A model generated the notes under the pieces. It saw only the letters and a list, made by a program, of their open reading frames with translations, made no database searches and was not told the DNA's origin. DNA of 52,203 nt. Source: Clostridia bacterium (GTDB lineage: Bacteria; Bacillota; Clostridia; Oscillospirales; Acutalibacteraceae). Position numbers and translations under genes: made by a program. Positions 31,889 through 40,876 of the stretch are shown here, one piece after another; the stretch's first letter is position 1; every line of letters begins with the position of its first letter. The stretch is taken from positions 1-52,203 of the forward strand of contig JAFQRA010000029.1 in assembly GCA_017410325.1 (NCBI GenBank), read 5' to 3'.

Positions 31889-32725
31889 TTAAAGATTGAT
31901 TTTTTCGGCAAAAAAATTGCCGAGCTTCACCGTGCAGTCACAGTCGTAGTGTGCAATATCCGCCTCACCCTCAGGCTCGTTAAGAGTGGTCAGCCCACTC
32001 CCTATGGTGTCGATATAAAAGCAGTTTTCCGTTTGCTTTGCGTGGCTTTCTTTGGTTTGGTTAATCGCCTTGTACTCCTGCCATATTTCCGAAATACCCG
32101 CATCAGCGAAAACACAGTTGTTATAGTATTTACCGTAACGAGCCGAAAAATCACTTAATAAAGCCTTATAGCGTGCACCGTAGCCGATACAATGCTCCCT
32201 GTCGGCATCGCTTTCGCCCTGCATCCAGCAAAAGGCGATAATTTCAGGGTCAAAGCCGCTGTTCACAAAAAAGCTGAGGCTTTCATCCGTTATTGCGGTA
32301 AGCTCATTCCAGCACCAGCCCGCCGTGCGGTAGTTCTCGTTATGATTTTCCTCGTTATTGTGAGAAGCTTTGCCGTAAGCCTCACCGCCCGAGGGTGTGA
32401 GCCAATCGCTGTAAAGATTCGTGCCGCCGAAGGCACATTTTACAATATAGAATTTTTCATCAGGGTACTTTTCGGAAAGTGTTTGTGCAACGCCCACCTC
32501 GGGACCGAGTGTGCGTTTACTGCGCTCGGTACAGCCGACTGTATTTTTAACAAAACCGTTGCTTTTTATATCGTGTGAATTGAAATTAATTAAAATATTG
32601 TCAAAACCGTTTGTAAAACGGTCAATCGTGCTTTGGTCAAAATGCTTGGGAAGGTATTGAACGTGACCTACTCCGACTGCGTTGGACTGACCCGCAAGCA
32701 CGATTATTTTTGCTTTTTTGCTCAT
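31889..32725 (-). CDS. SASA-family carbohydrate acetylesterase (sialate O-acetylesterase/CE6-like)
   Basis: 278 residues with the SGNH signature: S14 in VLAGQSNAVG, LGPEVGVAQ, CAFGGTNL, FCWMQGESDADRE, and the closing ADIAHYD for the catalytic Asp/His. The family removes O-acetyl groups from sialic acid or from xylan. No signal peptide, so it works on imported sugars. AAGGAG precedes the ATG. It sits between the GH78-like gene and the HAD phosphatase, both separated by short gaps, which suggests a glycan-degradation operon. Confidence 0.85.
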   Translation of the reverse strand: MSKKAKIIVLAGQSNAVGVGHVQYLPKHFDQSTIDRFTNGFDNILINFNSHDIKSNGFVKNTVGCTERSKRTLGPEVGVAQTLSEKYPDEKFYIVKCAFGGTNLYSDWLTPSGGEAYGKASHNNEENHNENYRTAGWCWNELTAITDESLSFFVNSGFDPEIIAFCWMQGESDADREHCIGYGARYKALLSDFSARYGKYYNNCVFADAGISEIWQEYKAINQTKESHAKQTENCFYIDTIGSGLTTLNEPEGEADIAHYDCDCTVKLGNFFAEKINL

Positions 32726-32745
32726 ATTTTCTGCTCCTTAAAATT

Positions 32746-34206
32746 TTACAGACCGTATTTGCGTATGAAATATGACGGTGTACAACTCCACGCATGGCAA
32801 AGGCTGTTTATCATTCTGTCGTCATAGGGTGAAAATTCGGGGTTTTCCGGAACGTAGGCTTCCCAGAACGTATCCGCACCGAGCTCAATCATACCACCCC
32901 AATATTTTTTCAGGTATTGCACCGCTTCGTCACGCATACCCAGCTTGAGCATTGCTTCCGCAACGTAATGGCGCATATACGGTGTTACGGGCTGCTTTGC
33001 CTCGCCGTCGGAAAGGCAGGAAAGCAGAAGCTCTTTTGCCCTTTCGCCAGCGATTACACCGCCGAGTATCATCCAGACCTGTGAATGAACGCTGAGCTGA
33101 TAACCGTCAAGCTCATTTATAAAAGCACAGCTTTCTTTGTCAAAAAGATATTCTTCGGATGCGGCACGCACCTTTGAAAGAAGTGATGAATATTTTTTGT
33201 GCGAGGCATCGCCTATCGATTTGAGCAGACCTGAAAAACGTTCAAGCGTATATAGATATACCCCCTGAAGTGCGGTGAGGGATTTAAGCCCGGGACACCA
33301 GTCAATGAACGAAAACCACCCCTGCTGAGGTGTTACAATCAACCTGCTGTCCAGCACCGCTTCAAAGCTGTCAAGCTGTACTTTACAAAGCTCCAGTAAA
33401 TCGTTGACAACGCCGATATCACCCGTATGCTCATAATAATCGCAGACCGAAACTACATACAGCAAAGCATAATCGGCAATATTAGCGTGACCCGAACAAA
33501 AATAGGGCGTTTCATAAACAAATGAGGACAGGAAGCCGAGGCTGTCTGTTTCACCAGCAGCCAGCAGATAAAGGCAACGCTTTATTATTTCATACTGACG
33601 GAAGGTGTAATAATCTGCCAGCGCTTCGAGGCGAAGATCGCCTATCCACAAGCGGCGGTCACGCTTGGGACCGTCCTCAAAAAAGGTCTGCATACATTCC
33701 TTGAGTGTATTTGTTGCCACGGTATCAATTTCACGAAGCAGCGAATCGGAAGTTTGTGCAGGAGAAAGTAAGGAAACGTCAGCACTTGTTGAAGCTGTAA
33801 AGCAAAAGCCGTAAAGCTTTACGGGTGCGTTGGTTTTTTCAACGGTAATTTTAATATACCTGCAACTGTAACGTCTGGGCATTTCCACCGTCTGCGGATA
33901 ATCAATATTCAGCACTTCCTCCTGAAGCCACGTTTTCGAAAGACCGCCCTGATACTGTGAAAAATCAGCATGGATTTCATTTAAGTCCTCGCCGAACTTA
34001 ATTATAAGCCGGGTAGGCGCATCAATAAATCTGTCAACATTATCAAGGCTGAAAGAAAAACGGCCCACAGCGTGCTCACCGAGGTCAAGCAAAACGCTTT
34101 CCCCGTTTGACATAACACATCCGCTGATATCTGCATTGAGCTTCTTGTAATAAAGCTGCGGATAATTCTCCTGCGCCTTAGCTAAAAAATAATTCCTGTC
34201 GTACAT
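32746..34206 (-). CDS. GH78-like (alpha-L-rhamnosidase-type) (alpha/alpha)6 protein, compact form
   Basis: 486 residues from ATG 34206; GGAG stands 7 nt before it, too close to the ATG two codons earlier. An N-terminal beta-sandwich (about 20-150, with RRYSCRYIKITVEKT) is followed by the helical barrel. The barrel has FFEDGPKRDRRLWIGDLRLEAL, which corresponds to the DCPQRDERLGWTGD active-site motif of GH78, and SLCHAWSCTPSYFI near the end, another GH78 feature. Typical GH78 proteins are 700-1100 residues, so this one lacks one or two beta domains. Substrate uncertain; no signal peptide. Confidence 0.68.
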   Translation of the reverse strand: MYDRNYFLAKAQENYPQLYYKKLNADISGCVMSNGESVLLDLGEHAVGRFSFSLDNVDRFIDAPTRLIIKFGEDLNEIHADFSQYQGGLSKTWLQEEVLNIDYPQTVEMPRRYSCRYIKITVEKTNAPVKLYGFCFTASTSADVSLLSPAQTSDSLLREIDTVATNTLKECMQTFFEDGPKRDRRLWIGDLRLEALADYYTFRQYEIIKRCLYLLAAGETDSLGFLSSFVYETPYFCSGHANIADYALLYVVSVCDYYEHTGDIGVVNDLLELCKVQLDSFEAVLDSRLIVTPQQGWFSFIDWCPGLKSLTALQGVYLYTLERFSGLLKSIGDASHKKYSSLLSKVRAASEEYLFDKESCAFINELDGYQLSVHSQVWMILGGVIAGERAKELLLSCLSDGEAKQPVTPYMRHYVAEAMLKLGMRDEAVQYLKKYWGGMIELGADTFWEAYVPENPEFSPYDDRMINSLCHAWSCTPSYFIRKYGL

Positions 34207-34236
34207 CTGCATTCTCCGCCTTTTAAAATCCATAAT

Positions 34237-34908
34237 TTACCAGATGAAAGGTATAAGCCTGTACTTTACCTTTTGCTTGTATTCCCTATAGCCCTCAAGC
34301 TCTTTTTCGAGGAATGCCTCCTCGCCCTTTATCCTCTTGGCAATTATGAACGGGTACGCAAGGAAAATAATAAAGGAATAAACCGAGCCCAGCACGAGGG
34401 GCATAGACAAAAACAAAAGCAGGGTTGCGCTATACATAGGGTGCCTGACAACAGCGTAAAGACCCGTGTCAATCACCTTTTGGTTTTCCTTCACCTCTAT
34501 GGTACGGGAAAGGTAGGTGTTTTCCCGAAGCACCTCAGCATAAAGTGCGTAAGCAGCCAGAAAAACAACAGCCGCCGCAATTGACACCGCCTTGGGTAAG
34601 ACGAGCCAGCCAAAGCGGTAATTCAGCCCCGCAACAATAAAGCCGGCAAGAAACATAAGACCGCTGAGCTTTACAACAAGGCTCTGGTCACTCTGCTTTT
34701 CCTTTGCGTCAAGGCGCGATTTAAGAAGCTGAGGGTTTTTAAACATCATTACGATGCCTGCAATAAACATCGGCACGAACAATATGCCCATAAACAGCCG
34801 ACCGTTGAAAAAAGCAAAACTGCCGGCAGGCAGAAAAACAAGCAAGCCGACAAGCACAACGCCTGCGGCAAACTTTATAAGCGCACCCGCAAAAAGCTTT
34901 CCGCTCAT
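34237..34908 (-). CDS. Isoprenylcysteine carboxyl methyltransferase-like (ICMT/PEMT) membrane protein
   Basis: 223 residues from ATG 34908 with TGGAGTGG upstream. Five or more membrane helices. The C-terminal SAM-binding pattern is clear: DTGLYAVVRHPMYSATLLLFL, followed by EEAFLEKELEGYREYKQKVKYRLIPFIW (RHPxY and the EE...Y motif). Bacterial members methylate lipids or unknown small molecules. It is the first gene after the promoter at 34943-34971 and its stop is 30 nt before the GH78-like start. Confidence 0.85.
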   Translation of the reverse strand: MSGKLFAGALIKFAAGVVLVGLLVFLPAGSFAFFNGRLFMGILFVPMFIAGIVMMFKNPQLLKSRLDAKEKQSDQSLVVKLSGLMFLAGFIVAGLNYRFGWLVLPKAVSIAAAVVFLAAYALYAEVLRENTYLSRTIEVKENQKVIDTGLYAVVRHPMYSATLLLFLSMPLVLGSVYSFIIFLAYPFIIAKRIKGEEAFLEKELEGYREYKQKVKYRLIPFIW

Positions 34909-34942
34909 AAAACCACTCCAAAAAACTTTTATTATCAATCAA

Positions 34943-34971
34943 ATGTTAACACAACCGTTCTGACTTTTCAA
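34943..34971 (-). promoter_or_regulatory. Promoter of the ICMT - GH78-like - SASA - HAD operon
   Basis: Minus strand: TTGAAA (34966-34971), 17-nt spacer ending TGT, TAACAT (34943-34948). Confidence 0.6.
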
Positions 34972-35006
34972 CAAAACGACTCCGAAAAATCAAAGCAGTT
35001 CGTTTC

Positions 35007-36314
35007 TCACCTTAATGTAAACCCCAATTCCGATTGAGCCCGTTTTATCAGGGCTTTTTGCTCGTCCGTCAATTCATTCAGACAAACAGGTGTGTCCTGA
35101 GTGCGCAGTCCCTTTTGGTTAATATCGCCGAGCAGGCTCCAGTTTCTGTGAATTATACCCCTTGCGTAATCAGAATCCGGCGGTTCGCAGGCAGGCTTTG
35201 TATAGTCGGTAAAATCAATCACTTTGCTCTCGCCCGTTTTCATATCGGTACGCACTGCCATACGGAAATATTTATTCATATACCACTCAATCCGCAGATT
35301 TTCAAGGCTGCCTCCCGTACCGTTGCCCCTGTGGGTAAAGCGGTAGCAGACGCTGTCGTTATTTCTGTGAGCGGCTCTAAACATTTCGCCCACCTCACCG
35401 AAGGTTACGACCTGCATATCGGGAAAGCGCTCCTTTAATCTGCAAAAAAGCCTTTGCACGGTCTTACCGTCTATTCCGATTGAGTGATGACCGTTTTTCT
35501 CGATAAGGCAAAGCTCCCATATAGCAGTTGCAAAGCCGAAATCACTATTTAACGAATAGCTTTCCTCAAACATCTGCGCGGCGGTATCGGCAATAACCTC
35601 TATACCCTTTTCTTCTCCGAAGGGACGAAAGGTTTCTATCGGGCCGCAGCCCATACGGCTGTTATAGCCTTCCTTTGTAAACCCTGCGTAGGTTGCGTTG
35701 ATAAAATCAACCGTCCAGCCGTCAAGCACGGCTATGTCGATAAAATCATCCTCGGCTTGTGCCGGCTTGCAGAAGTGCTCTTTCGACGGATAATACGGGT
35801 AGCACATAGACCCGTCGCCGTCCTGATTATCTATGGCGTACTGGCTGAAAATAACACCCTGCACGGTGTGAATGCCGAGGCTTGCAATATGCTCCATAAC
35901 CCTTGCGGGCACAAAGCCGCCCACAACGCAGGCAGGCAGATAGTCCCCACCCATAAACGAGCGAAGCAGAATAAGCGCTTCATCAACGTGAGAGCATATA
36001 GCCTCCCTGGGACTGTAGGCACCCGAAAAATAAGCACCGAGCATATATGTTACGTCGTCACCGTAAAGGTCGTGATATTCCTTTGCCTTGAGCCTCAAAG
36101 CGGCAAAGTTTTCGCTCTTATCGGTAAGAGCCTCGTGGCTGAAGGCAATTGTTATGCGCGCCCCGGGAATTGCGGCGGCAATCGCACTGCGGTAGGCAAT
36201 AAGGTTTTCGAGCGTGTTTTCGCTTCGCTCATCCTTGCCCAGATTAATCCCCGGTGCAACTTCAATCTGATTTACCCGTACAACAACCGTAAAACAAAAA
36301 TATCGTCCGTTCAT
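35007..36314 (-). CDS. DUF3863-like protein of unknown function
   Basis: 435 residues with AGAGGTG before the ATG. The opening (FTVVVRVNQIEVAPGINLGKDERSENT), the repeated GARITIAFSHEAL, YHDLYGDDVTYMLGAYFSGAY and QGVIFSQYAIDNQDGDGSMCYPYYPSKEHF have the look of the DUF3863/DUF3864 family. That family was known to me only from structural-genomics work, as an uncharacterised barrel-like protein of gut bacteria; the match is from memory and unverified. Several acidic and histidine residues (SHEAL, YHDLYGDD) could form a metal or sugar site similar to polysaccharide-deacetylase or GH57 folds. No signal peptide. It has its own promoter and lies upstream of the glycan operon. Confidence 0.55.
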   Translation of the reverse strand: MNGRYFCFTVVVRVNQIEVAPGINLGKDERSENTLENLIAYRSAIAAAIPGARITIAFSHEALTDKSENFAALRLKAKEYHDLYGDDVTYMLGAYFSGAYSPREAICSHVDEALILLRSFMGGDYLPACVVGGFVPARVMEHIASLGIHTVQGVIFSQYAIDNQDGDGSMCYPYYPSKEHFCKPAQAEDDFIDIAVLDGWTVDFINATYAGFTKEGYNSRMGCGPIETFRPFGEEKGIEVIADTAAQMFEESYSLNSDFGFATAIWELCLIEKNGHHSIGIDGKTVQRLFCRLKERFPDMQVVTFGEVGEMFRAAHRNNDSVCYRFTHRGNGTGGSLENLRIEWYMNKYFRMAVRTDMKTGESKVIDFTDYTKPACEPPDSDYARGIIHRNWSLLGDINQKGLRTQDTPVCLNELTDEQKALIKRAQSELGFTLR

Positions 36315-36351
36315 AAAACACCTCTAAACAATATCCGAAACCTTTAAACAG

Positions 36352-36380
36352 ATAATAACACAAGAGAGAGATGTTTTCAA
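36352..36380 (-). promoter_or_regulatory. Promoter of the DUF3863-like gene
   Basis: Minus strand: TTGAAA (36375-36380), 17-nt spacer, TATTAT (36352-36357). Confidence 0.6.
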
Positions 36381-36433
36381 GGAAACAAAATCGAACTGAA
36401 CAGAAACTGCGGATGCGGTCGCAAAATGCGATG

Positions 36434-36461
36434 TGGACTTTATGCGGCAAAGGTGTATAAT
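36434..36461 (+). promoter_or_regulatory. Promoter of the XRE-TPR regulator
   Basis: TGGACT (36434-36439), 16-nt spacer, TATAAT (36456-36461), about 40 nt before the ATG. Confidence 0.6.
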
Positions 36462-36502
36462 CAAAAACAGAAGCTTCTGAAAAACTGAAAGGAAATTTTG
36501 AT

Positions 36503-37426
36503 ATGAACACCTTATTTTCGGATAACTTAAAAAAATTCAGACAGCGCAAAAATTACACGCAGGAGTTTGTTGCGGATAAGCTCAGTGTCAGCTCGCACAC
36601 GGTTTCGCGTTGGGAATGCGGCACTACCCTGCCCGATGTACTGCTTCTGCCCGAAATTGCAAGGCTGTACGAAGTGACCGTTGACGATTTTTACAAGAAA
36701 AGCACCGTAGCCTACGATAACTACGCGCAACGCCTTTCCTCGGTTTACGAAAATTCCCGTGACCCTGAGGACTTTATGCGCTGCCGAAACGAATACTTAA
36801 AGCTGATAAAGCAGGGTACACTTTCAACAGCGGACAAGTGGCAGTACGGCTGGATTCATATGTATATGATGAACTATTGCCGTGATATTGCGGTTGAATG
36901 GTATGACAAAGCGGTTGCGGACAATCCCGAAGACGACCCGCAGAATTATTCGATTGCGTGTATGCAGAGAATATGGATGTTCTTCCTGCTGAAAAAGGAG
37001 GACGAAATTATTTCCGAGCTTAAAGAAAAGGTAAAGGCAAACCCCGATGACCATATAGCAACGGACAACCTGCTTATTGCACTGATATGGGCCGAAAAGA
37101 ACGAAGAAGCCTACAGTATTTTCAAAAAGGCAATCCAAAAATTCCCCGATGACTGGCATATGTATATTCACGGCGGCGAGATTGCAAAGGCTCTAAAAAA
37201 GTACGACGAGGCACTTGAATACTACGACAGGGCCGGTGAAATCGGAACGTATTTCTGTGACGAGATGGACTGCAAATCAAACCTGTACGCAGAAACGGGT
37301 GAATACGAAAAGGCTTATAACGAGAAAATGAAAATGGCAGCCGTCTACCGCCAAAGAGGCTACGACGTGGAAGCCGATATGGTTGAAAAGCAGGCAAAGG
37401 AATACCTTGAAAAGATGAATAAATGA
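36503..37426 (+). CDS. XRE-family regulator with tetratricopeptide-like C-terminal domain
   Basis: 307 residues. HTH at 5-65: NLKKFRQRKNYTQEFVADKLSVSSHTVSRWECGTTLPD. From about 80 on, repeated helix pairs with TPR-like spacing (ADKWQYGWIHMYMM, NYSIACMQRIWMFF, WAEKNEEAYSIFKKAIQKFPDD, KKYDEALEYYDRAG, GEYEKAYNEKMKMA). XRE-TPR proteins often read a peptide or a metabolic signal. AAAGGA precedes the ATG. It is monocistronic, divergent from the DUF3863-like gene and convergent with the mannosidase gene, so its target is not obvious. Confidence 0.85.
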   Translation: MNTLFSDNLKKFRQRKNYTQEFVADKLSVSSHTVSRWECGTTLPDVLLLPEIARLYEVTVDDFYKKSTVAYDNYAQRLSSVYENSRDPEDFMRCRNEYLKLIKQGTLSTADKWQYGWIHMYMMNYCRDIAVEWYDKAVADNPEDDPQNYSIACMQRIWMFFLLKKEDEIISELKEKVKANPDDHIATDNLLIALIWAEKNEEAYSIFKKAIQKFPDDWHMYIHGGEIAKALKKYDEALEYYDRAGEIGTYFCDEMDCKSNLYAETGEYEKAYNEKMKMAAVYRQRGYDVEADMVEKQAKEYLEKMNK

Positions 37427-37431
37427 ACAAG

Positions 37432-37474
37432 CACAACCCTCTGAAAAATTATCGTTCAGAGGGTTGTGTTTACA
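37432..37474 (+). terminator. Intrinsic terminator between the XRE-TPR and GH38 genes
   Basis: A 14-bp perfect stem (37432-37445 with 37455-37468, CACAACCCTCTGAA/TTCAGAGGGTTGTG) with loop AAATTATCG and then TTTAC; could work for both genes. Confidence 0.85.
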
Positions 37475-37479
37475 TTTAA

Positions 37480-40400
37480 TCAATGCCTGTAATAGATATA
37501 GATTATTCTGTTCACGTTATCGAGCTGAAGGCAATAGCTGAGGAACTTTCTGCAGGCATAGTTAAGCTTCGGCTTTATGCCCTTGATTTTAAAATCAAAT
37601 TTCCTCGGCTTAACCGTATCGTAAAGCGGTGTTACGCACTTACATTCCGTATCGTTCTTTACCTGAGTTGCGGCAAGGATAAGCAGTTTTTTATCCTTTG
37701 GCAAGGTGATAGTCTTTGCGCCGTTTGTTTCAATTTCATATTTGAAAAAGAAAAGCTGGTGAGCATAGTTATCGCCCTTTGCCGAGTGGGTGTGAGTGCA
37801 CTCCCAGCCGACGGTGTCGGTTTTGATTTTTGCGGTACGCTTAAGGGAATACATATCCCACGCAAAGGGTCTTTCCTCAATATCGCTTACGCTGATTTTT
37901 ACGGGCTTACCATCAAGCCCTAAGGTAAACTCTTTATCTCCGTCAAGGCTTGCGCAGAGCAAAACGAGCTTGTTACAATCGGATTTTAAAGCTACCGTCT
38001 GACCGTCGGCAAGAAGGCAGTTCTTTTCACCCTTACCGATTTTGAAATTCACTCCGCCGCTTGTGATAATGTCGGGCACAAGCTCACTCGGAACGGTATA
38101 ATTCTTGCCGCAAATATCGCTTGACGAGCGTGATTCGTTTGAAGAAAAAGCGTTAGTGTTATAAGGCAGGTTGACAGGAATCTGCTCAACGGCGTTTCCT
38201 TGGCTTTGGCAGGGAACAAGAGTCAGCGCAAAGCTTTTTACTTCGTAGGGCTTCATATCGAACACAAGGCTGCCGTCATTCACAGCCGCATCGCAGATAT
38301 GCTCCTCGGAAGCGTAAATCTCACGGGCACAGGCAATACCGTTGCCGAGAGTAAGCTTTACGTTGCTGTGATGAGTGTTGTTACCCTCGTTTACTCTGAC
38401 GATTATTTCATCGGAGCTTTCCGCCTTTTTGATTGCACGGATGATTATTCCGTTATCGGAAATATTCGCAAAGCTGTAAGAGGTGCCGAGAGCACCCTCG
38501 TGCTTATCGGCACCAAAGGCTGTAAGCGGTGCGTTGAATTCACGGGCAGAGGTCTGCACCCGTGTCAAATCCGTGCCGCTGTGGGCACAGATTGCATAGC
38601 CGTACCTGTTCAGACCCAAATCCATCATACTCTGCATTGACTGCGGACGAGAGTTATTGAGCGGAGTATGAATAACGGTTAAACGAAGTGTGTTATCGCT
38701 GAACTTGTCCCAGCCGCACTTACTGTCGCTGAATACCGACACGCCGTATTCATTGCTTTTATCGGTAATATCTGCCCACTTCTGCGCAGGAACTTCATAG
38801 AGCGTCTTGTCAGCGTTTCCTCGCCTGATTGCACCGAGGCCCAGGTCAAAGGCTGCCTCCTTGTTTTCGCAGGTAAGGCTGAAAACGTTCTTGCAAAGAG
38901 TTCTTTGGCTGTTCCAGTAAAACTCGCACTGCACCTCTACCCTGTCAGAGCCTGCGGAAAGAGAAATATTGTTCGTAAAAACAGACTCGTCCGATTTCTG
39001 CACGACCTGTACCGTACACCTTGCAGGACCCTGTTCAATTATTTTTGAAGAAACCTTTCGGGCAATTCTGTCGGGCTTTCTGACCGCGTCCTCGTAAGTA
39101 ATTTCCCACGCCGGGTAGATTCTACCGCCCTTATGGTTATCAAAAATGCCGAGCGTTACGGGTGCTGAAAGCAGCTCTTTGCCGATAAGCTTATCGTAAA
39201 CCGAGCCGATATCGCCGTTTTCGTTTAGCGTGACAATATAGCGTTCGTTTTCAAGTGAATTTTCTGTAGCTTTTAATTGTGTTTCGGTTTTGCAGGGCTC
39301 TTTGCTTTCGGTAACGTCAAACACTTCAACGGAGCAGGGCTTGACCTTAACGGCAAAGGCAATTTCGGTTTTCTTTTCTTTTGCACTTATAATCTGTGAC
39401 GGTATTTCTTCGCCCTTCGAATTATATACCGCAATATTCTTGAAGCATCCGTCAATTACCGCCGTTACCGTGCCCGTTCTTTCACACTCTATGGGATTGT
39501 TAACGGCCACGGGAACGCCCTTACAGAAGGACGTGTCAAGCATTGAGATTATTGCAGACATACTCTTTTCGTATTCGTGCGCAAACTGATTGAGTGAAAG
39601 GCCGTAATCGTTCCACGAACGCAGATACACCTGATGAATGGATGTACCCGGCAAATCGTCGTGGAACTGGTGGTTAATAAGCCTTTTCCACGCGGTGTTG
39701 AGCTGTTTTTGCGGATATTCGGCTGTGCCGAGCCAAGCGGCCGTAACCGCAGCCCTTTCCGCCATATCGGCAAGCTCCTCGCCCCGCCTGTTCCAGCGCT
39801 TGCTCAAGGCTCTTGAAGTGTATGCACCTGCGGCATGAGTGGTAAGCAGCAGCTCATTGTTCCAGGATGGCAGTCTGTCTCTTTGCTCCTCGGTCATCTC
39901 GGACATAAGCTGTTTGAACACTGTATCCGCCTGCGAGGAATGTACTTTTATATCGGAAGAACTGTTCTTCTTCATATTGCGGTAAAGGCTTCTGACAGAC
40001 GGGGGCATGGGGCCGCCGCCTCTGTCGCCTACACCGTGAAAAATCTCGGTAACATCAAGCCCGTGAGCCTCGTTTTCCTTCAGCTTATCCGCTATAACCT
40101 TGCTCTTTCGCAAATTCTTGAGCACGGCAACGTAGTTATGCATTTTTATGCTTGCGAGAATGTAGCTGCCGTCAACGCCGTACCATTTGCCGATGTCAAA
40201 CGGCTCGCCGTAGGCACTGCCCCATTCGAGCTTCTGGGTTGTGAAGCCGTACAGATTGGAATGCTTTGCTATTGAAGGCAAAGCATAGCCGAAGCCGAAG
40301 CAATCGGGCAAAAAAACGTCCTTGCTTCTGATACCGAATTTTTCTTCATAGTAATTGTTTCCGAAAAGGAAATTTCTGAAAAGAGCCTCGGGTGAAGGCG

Positions 40401-40683
40401 CATTAACATCGCCGTTTTCCCAGGCTGAGCCGCAGGGATACCAATTGCCGCCGGAAATGTACTCCCTGAGCTTTTCAAACTGCTCGGGGTAATATTCCTC
40501 TATAAGCGAATATCTGTAGGCACCCTCAAAGTTAAAAACATAATCGGGGTACTTTTCAATCAGCGCAAAATTCCAGCGCAGCGTATGCGGTATGTATTTG
40601 CGAAGAGTTGTTTCAAAATCCCAGTTCCAGACGGTATCGAGGTGACCCGTTGCAACGGTATGAACGTGCTTTTGCTTACCCAT
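37480..40683 (-). CDS. GH38 alpha-mannosidase
   Basis: 1067 residues. The zinc-binding GHLDTVWNWDFETT (H14, D16) opens the catalytic domain. D127 in VFLPDCFGFGYALPSI is the nucleophile position. A three-helix bundle with the zinc ligand of the NHQFHDDLPGTSIHQVYLRSW segment follows, then the large C-terminal beta domains. GH38 enzymes remove alpha-linked mannose from N-glycans or related oligosaccharides. No signal peptide, so it is cytoplasmic. It is divergent from the GPH symporter, with which it shares a 193-bp control region, and the pair fits import and hydrolysis of mannosides. The ribosome binding site is weak. Full length for the family. Confidence 0.93.
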   Translation of the reverse strand: MGKQKHVHTVATGHLDTVWNWDFETTLRKYIPHTLRWNFALIEKYPDYVFNFEGAYRYSLIEEYYPEQFEKLREYISGGNWYPCGSAWENGDVNAPSPEALFRNFLFGNNYYEEKFGIRSKDVFLPDCFGFGYALPSIAKHSNLYGFTTQKLEWGSAYGEPFDIGKWYGVDGSYILASIKMHNYVAVLKNLRKSKVIADKLKENEAHGLDVTEIFHGVGDRGGGPMPPSVRSLYRNMKKNSSSDIKVHSSQADTVFKQLMSEMTEEQRDRLPSWNNELLLTTHAAGAYTSRALSKRWNRRGEELADMAERAAVTAAWLGTAEYPQKQLNTAWKRLINHQFHDDLPGTSIHQVYLRSWNDYGLSLNQFAHEYEKSMSAIISMLDTSFCKGVPVAVNNPIECERTGTVTAVIDGCFKNIAVYNSKGEEIPSQIISAKEKKTEIAFAVKVKPCSVEVFDVTESKEPCKTETQLKATENSLENERYIVTLNENGDIGSVYDKLIGKELLSAPVTLGIFDNHKGGRIYPAWEITYEDAVRKPDRIARKVSSKIIEQGPARCTVQVVQKSDESVFTNNISLSAGSDRVEVQCEFYWNSQRTLCKNVFSLTCENKEAAFDLGLGAIRRGNADKTLYEVPAQKWADITDKSNEYGVSVFSDSKCGWDKFSDNTLRLTVIHTPLNNSRPQSMQSMMDLGLNRYGYAICAHSGTDLTRVQTSAREFNAPLTAFGADKHEGALGTSYSFANISDNGIIIRAIKKAESSDEIIVRVNEGNNTHHSNVKLTLGNGIACAREIYASEEHICDAAVNDGSLVFDMKPYEVKSFALTLVPCQSQGNAVEQIPVNLPYNTNAFSSNESRSSSDICGKNYTVPSELVPDIITSGGVNFKIGKGEKNCLLADGQTVALKSDCNKLVLLCASLDGDKEFTLGLDGKPVKISVSDIEERPFAWDMYSLKRTAKIKTDTVGWECTHTHSAKGDNYAHQLFFFKYEIETNGAKTITLPKDKKLLILAATQVKNDTECKCVTPLYDTVKPRKFDFKIKGIKPKLNYACRKFLSYCLQLDNVNRIIYIYYRH

Positions 40684-40746
40684 AGTTTGTTTGCCGAAAG
40701 CCTTGGTCAGGCAATCTGTCCTTTCCTAAACGGTATTCTGAGTTTG

Positions 40747-40775
40747 ATTTTAGCACAAACCTTTTCCTTTTTCAT
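40747..40775 (-). promoter_or_regulatory. Possible promoter of the GH38 gene
   Basis: Minus strand: TAAAAT (40747-40752) with an extended TGC; the -35 ATGAAA (40770-40775) is weak at 17-nt spacing. Confidence 0.4.
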
Positions 40776-40815
40776 CACCTTTTTTAAAAAATTATTCCGC
40801 AAAGCGAAAATTTTG

Positions 40816-40844
40816 TTGAAAACCAATATAAGATATGCTAATAT
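40816..40844 (+). promoter_or_regulatory. Promoter of the GPH symporter gene
   Basis: TTGAAA (40816-40821), 17-nt spacer ending TGC, TAATAT (40839-40844). Confidence 0.65.
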
Positions 40845-40852
40845 TTTAGCAT
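40835..40852. promoter_or_regulatory. Palindromic operator candidate at the symporter -10 box
   Basis: Perfect arms ATGCTAA (40835-40841) and TTAGCAT (40846-40852) with 4-nt centre cover the -10 box and the transcription start. Confidence 0.5.
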
Positions 40853-40876
40853 AAATTCAAGCAGGAGGTTGCTTTT

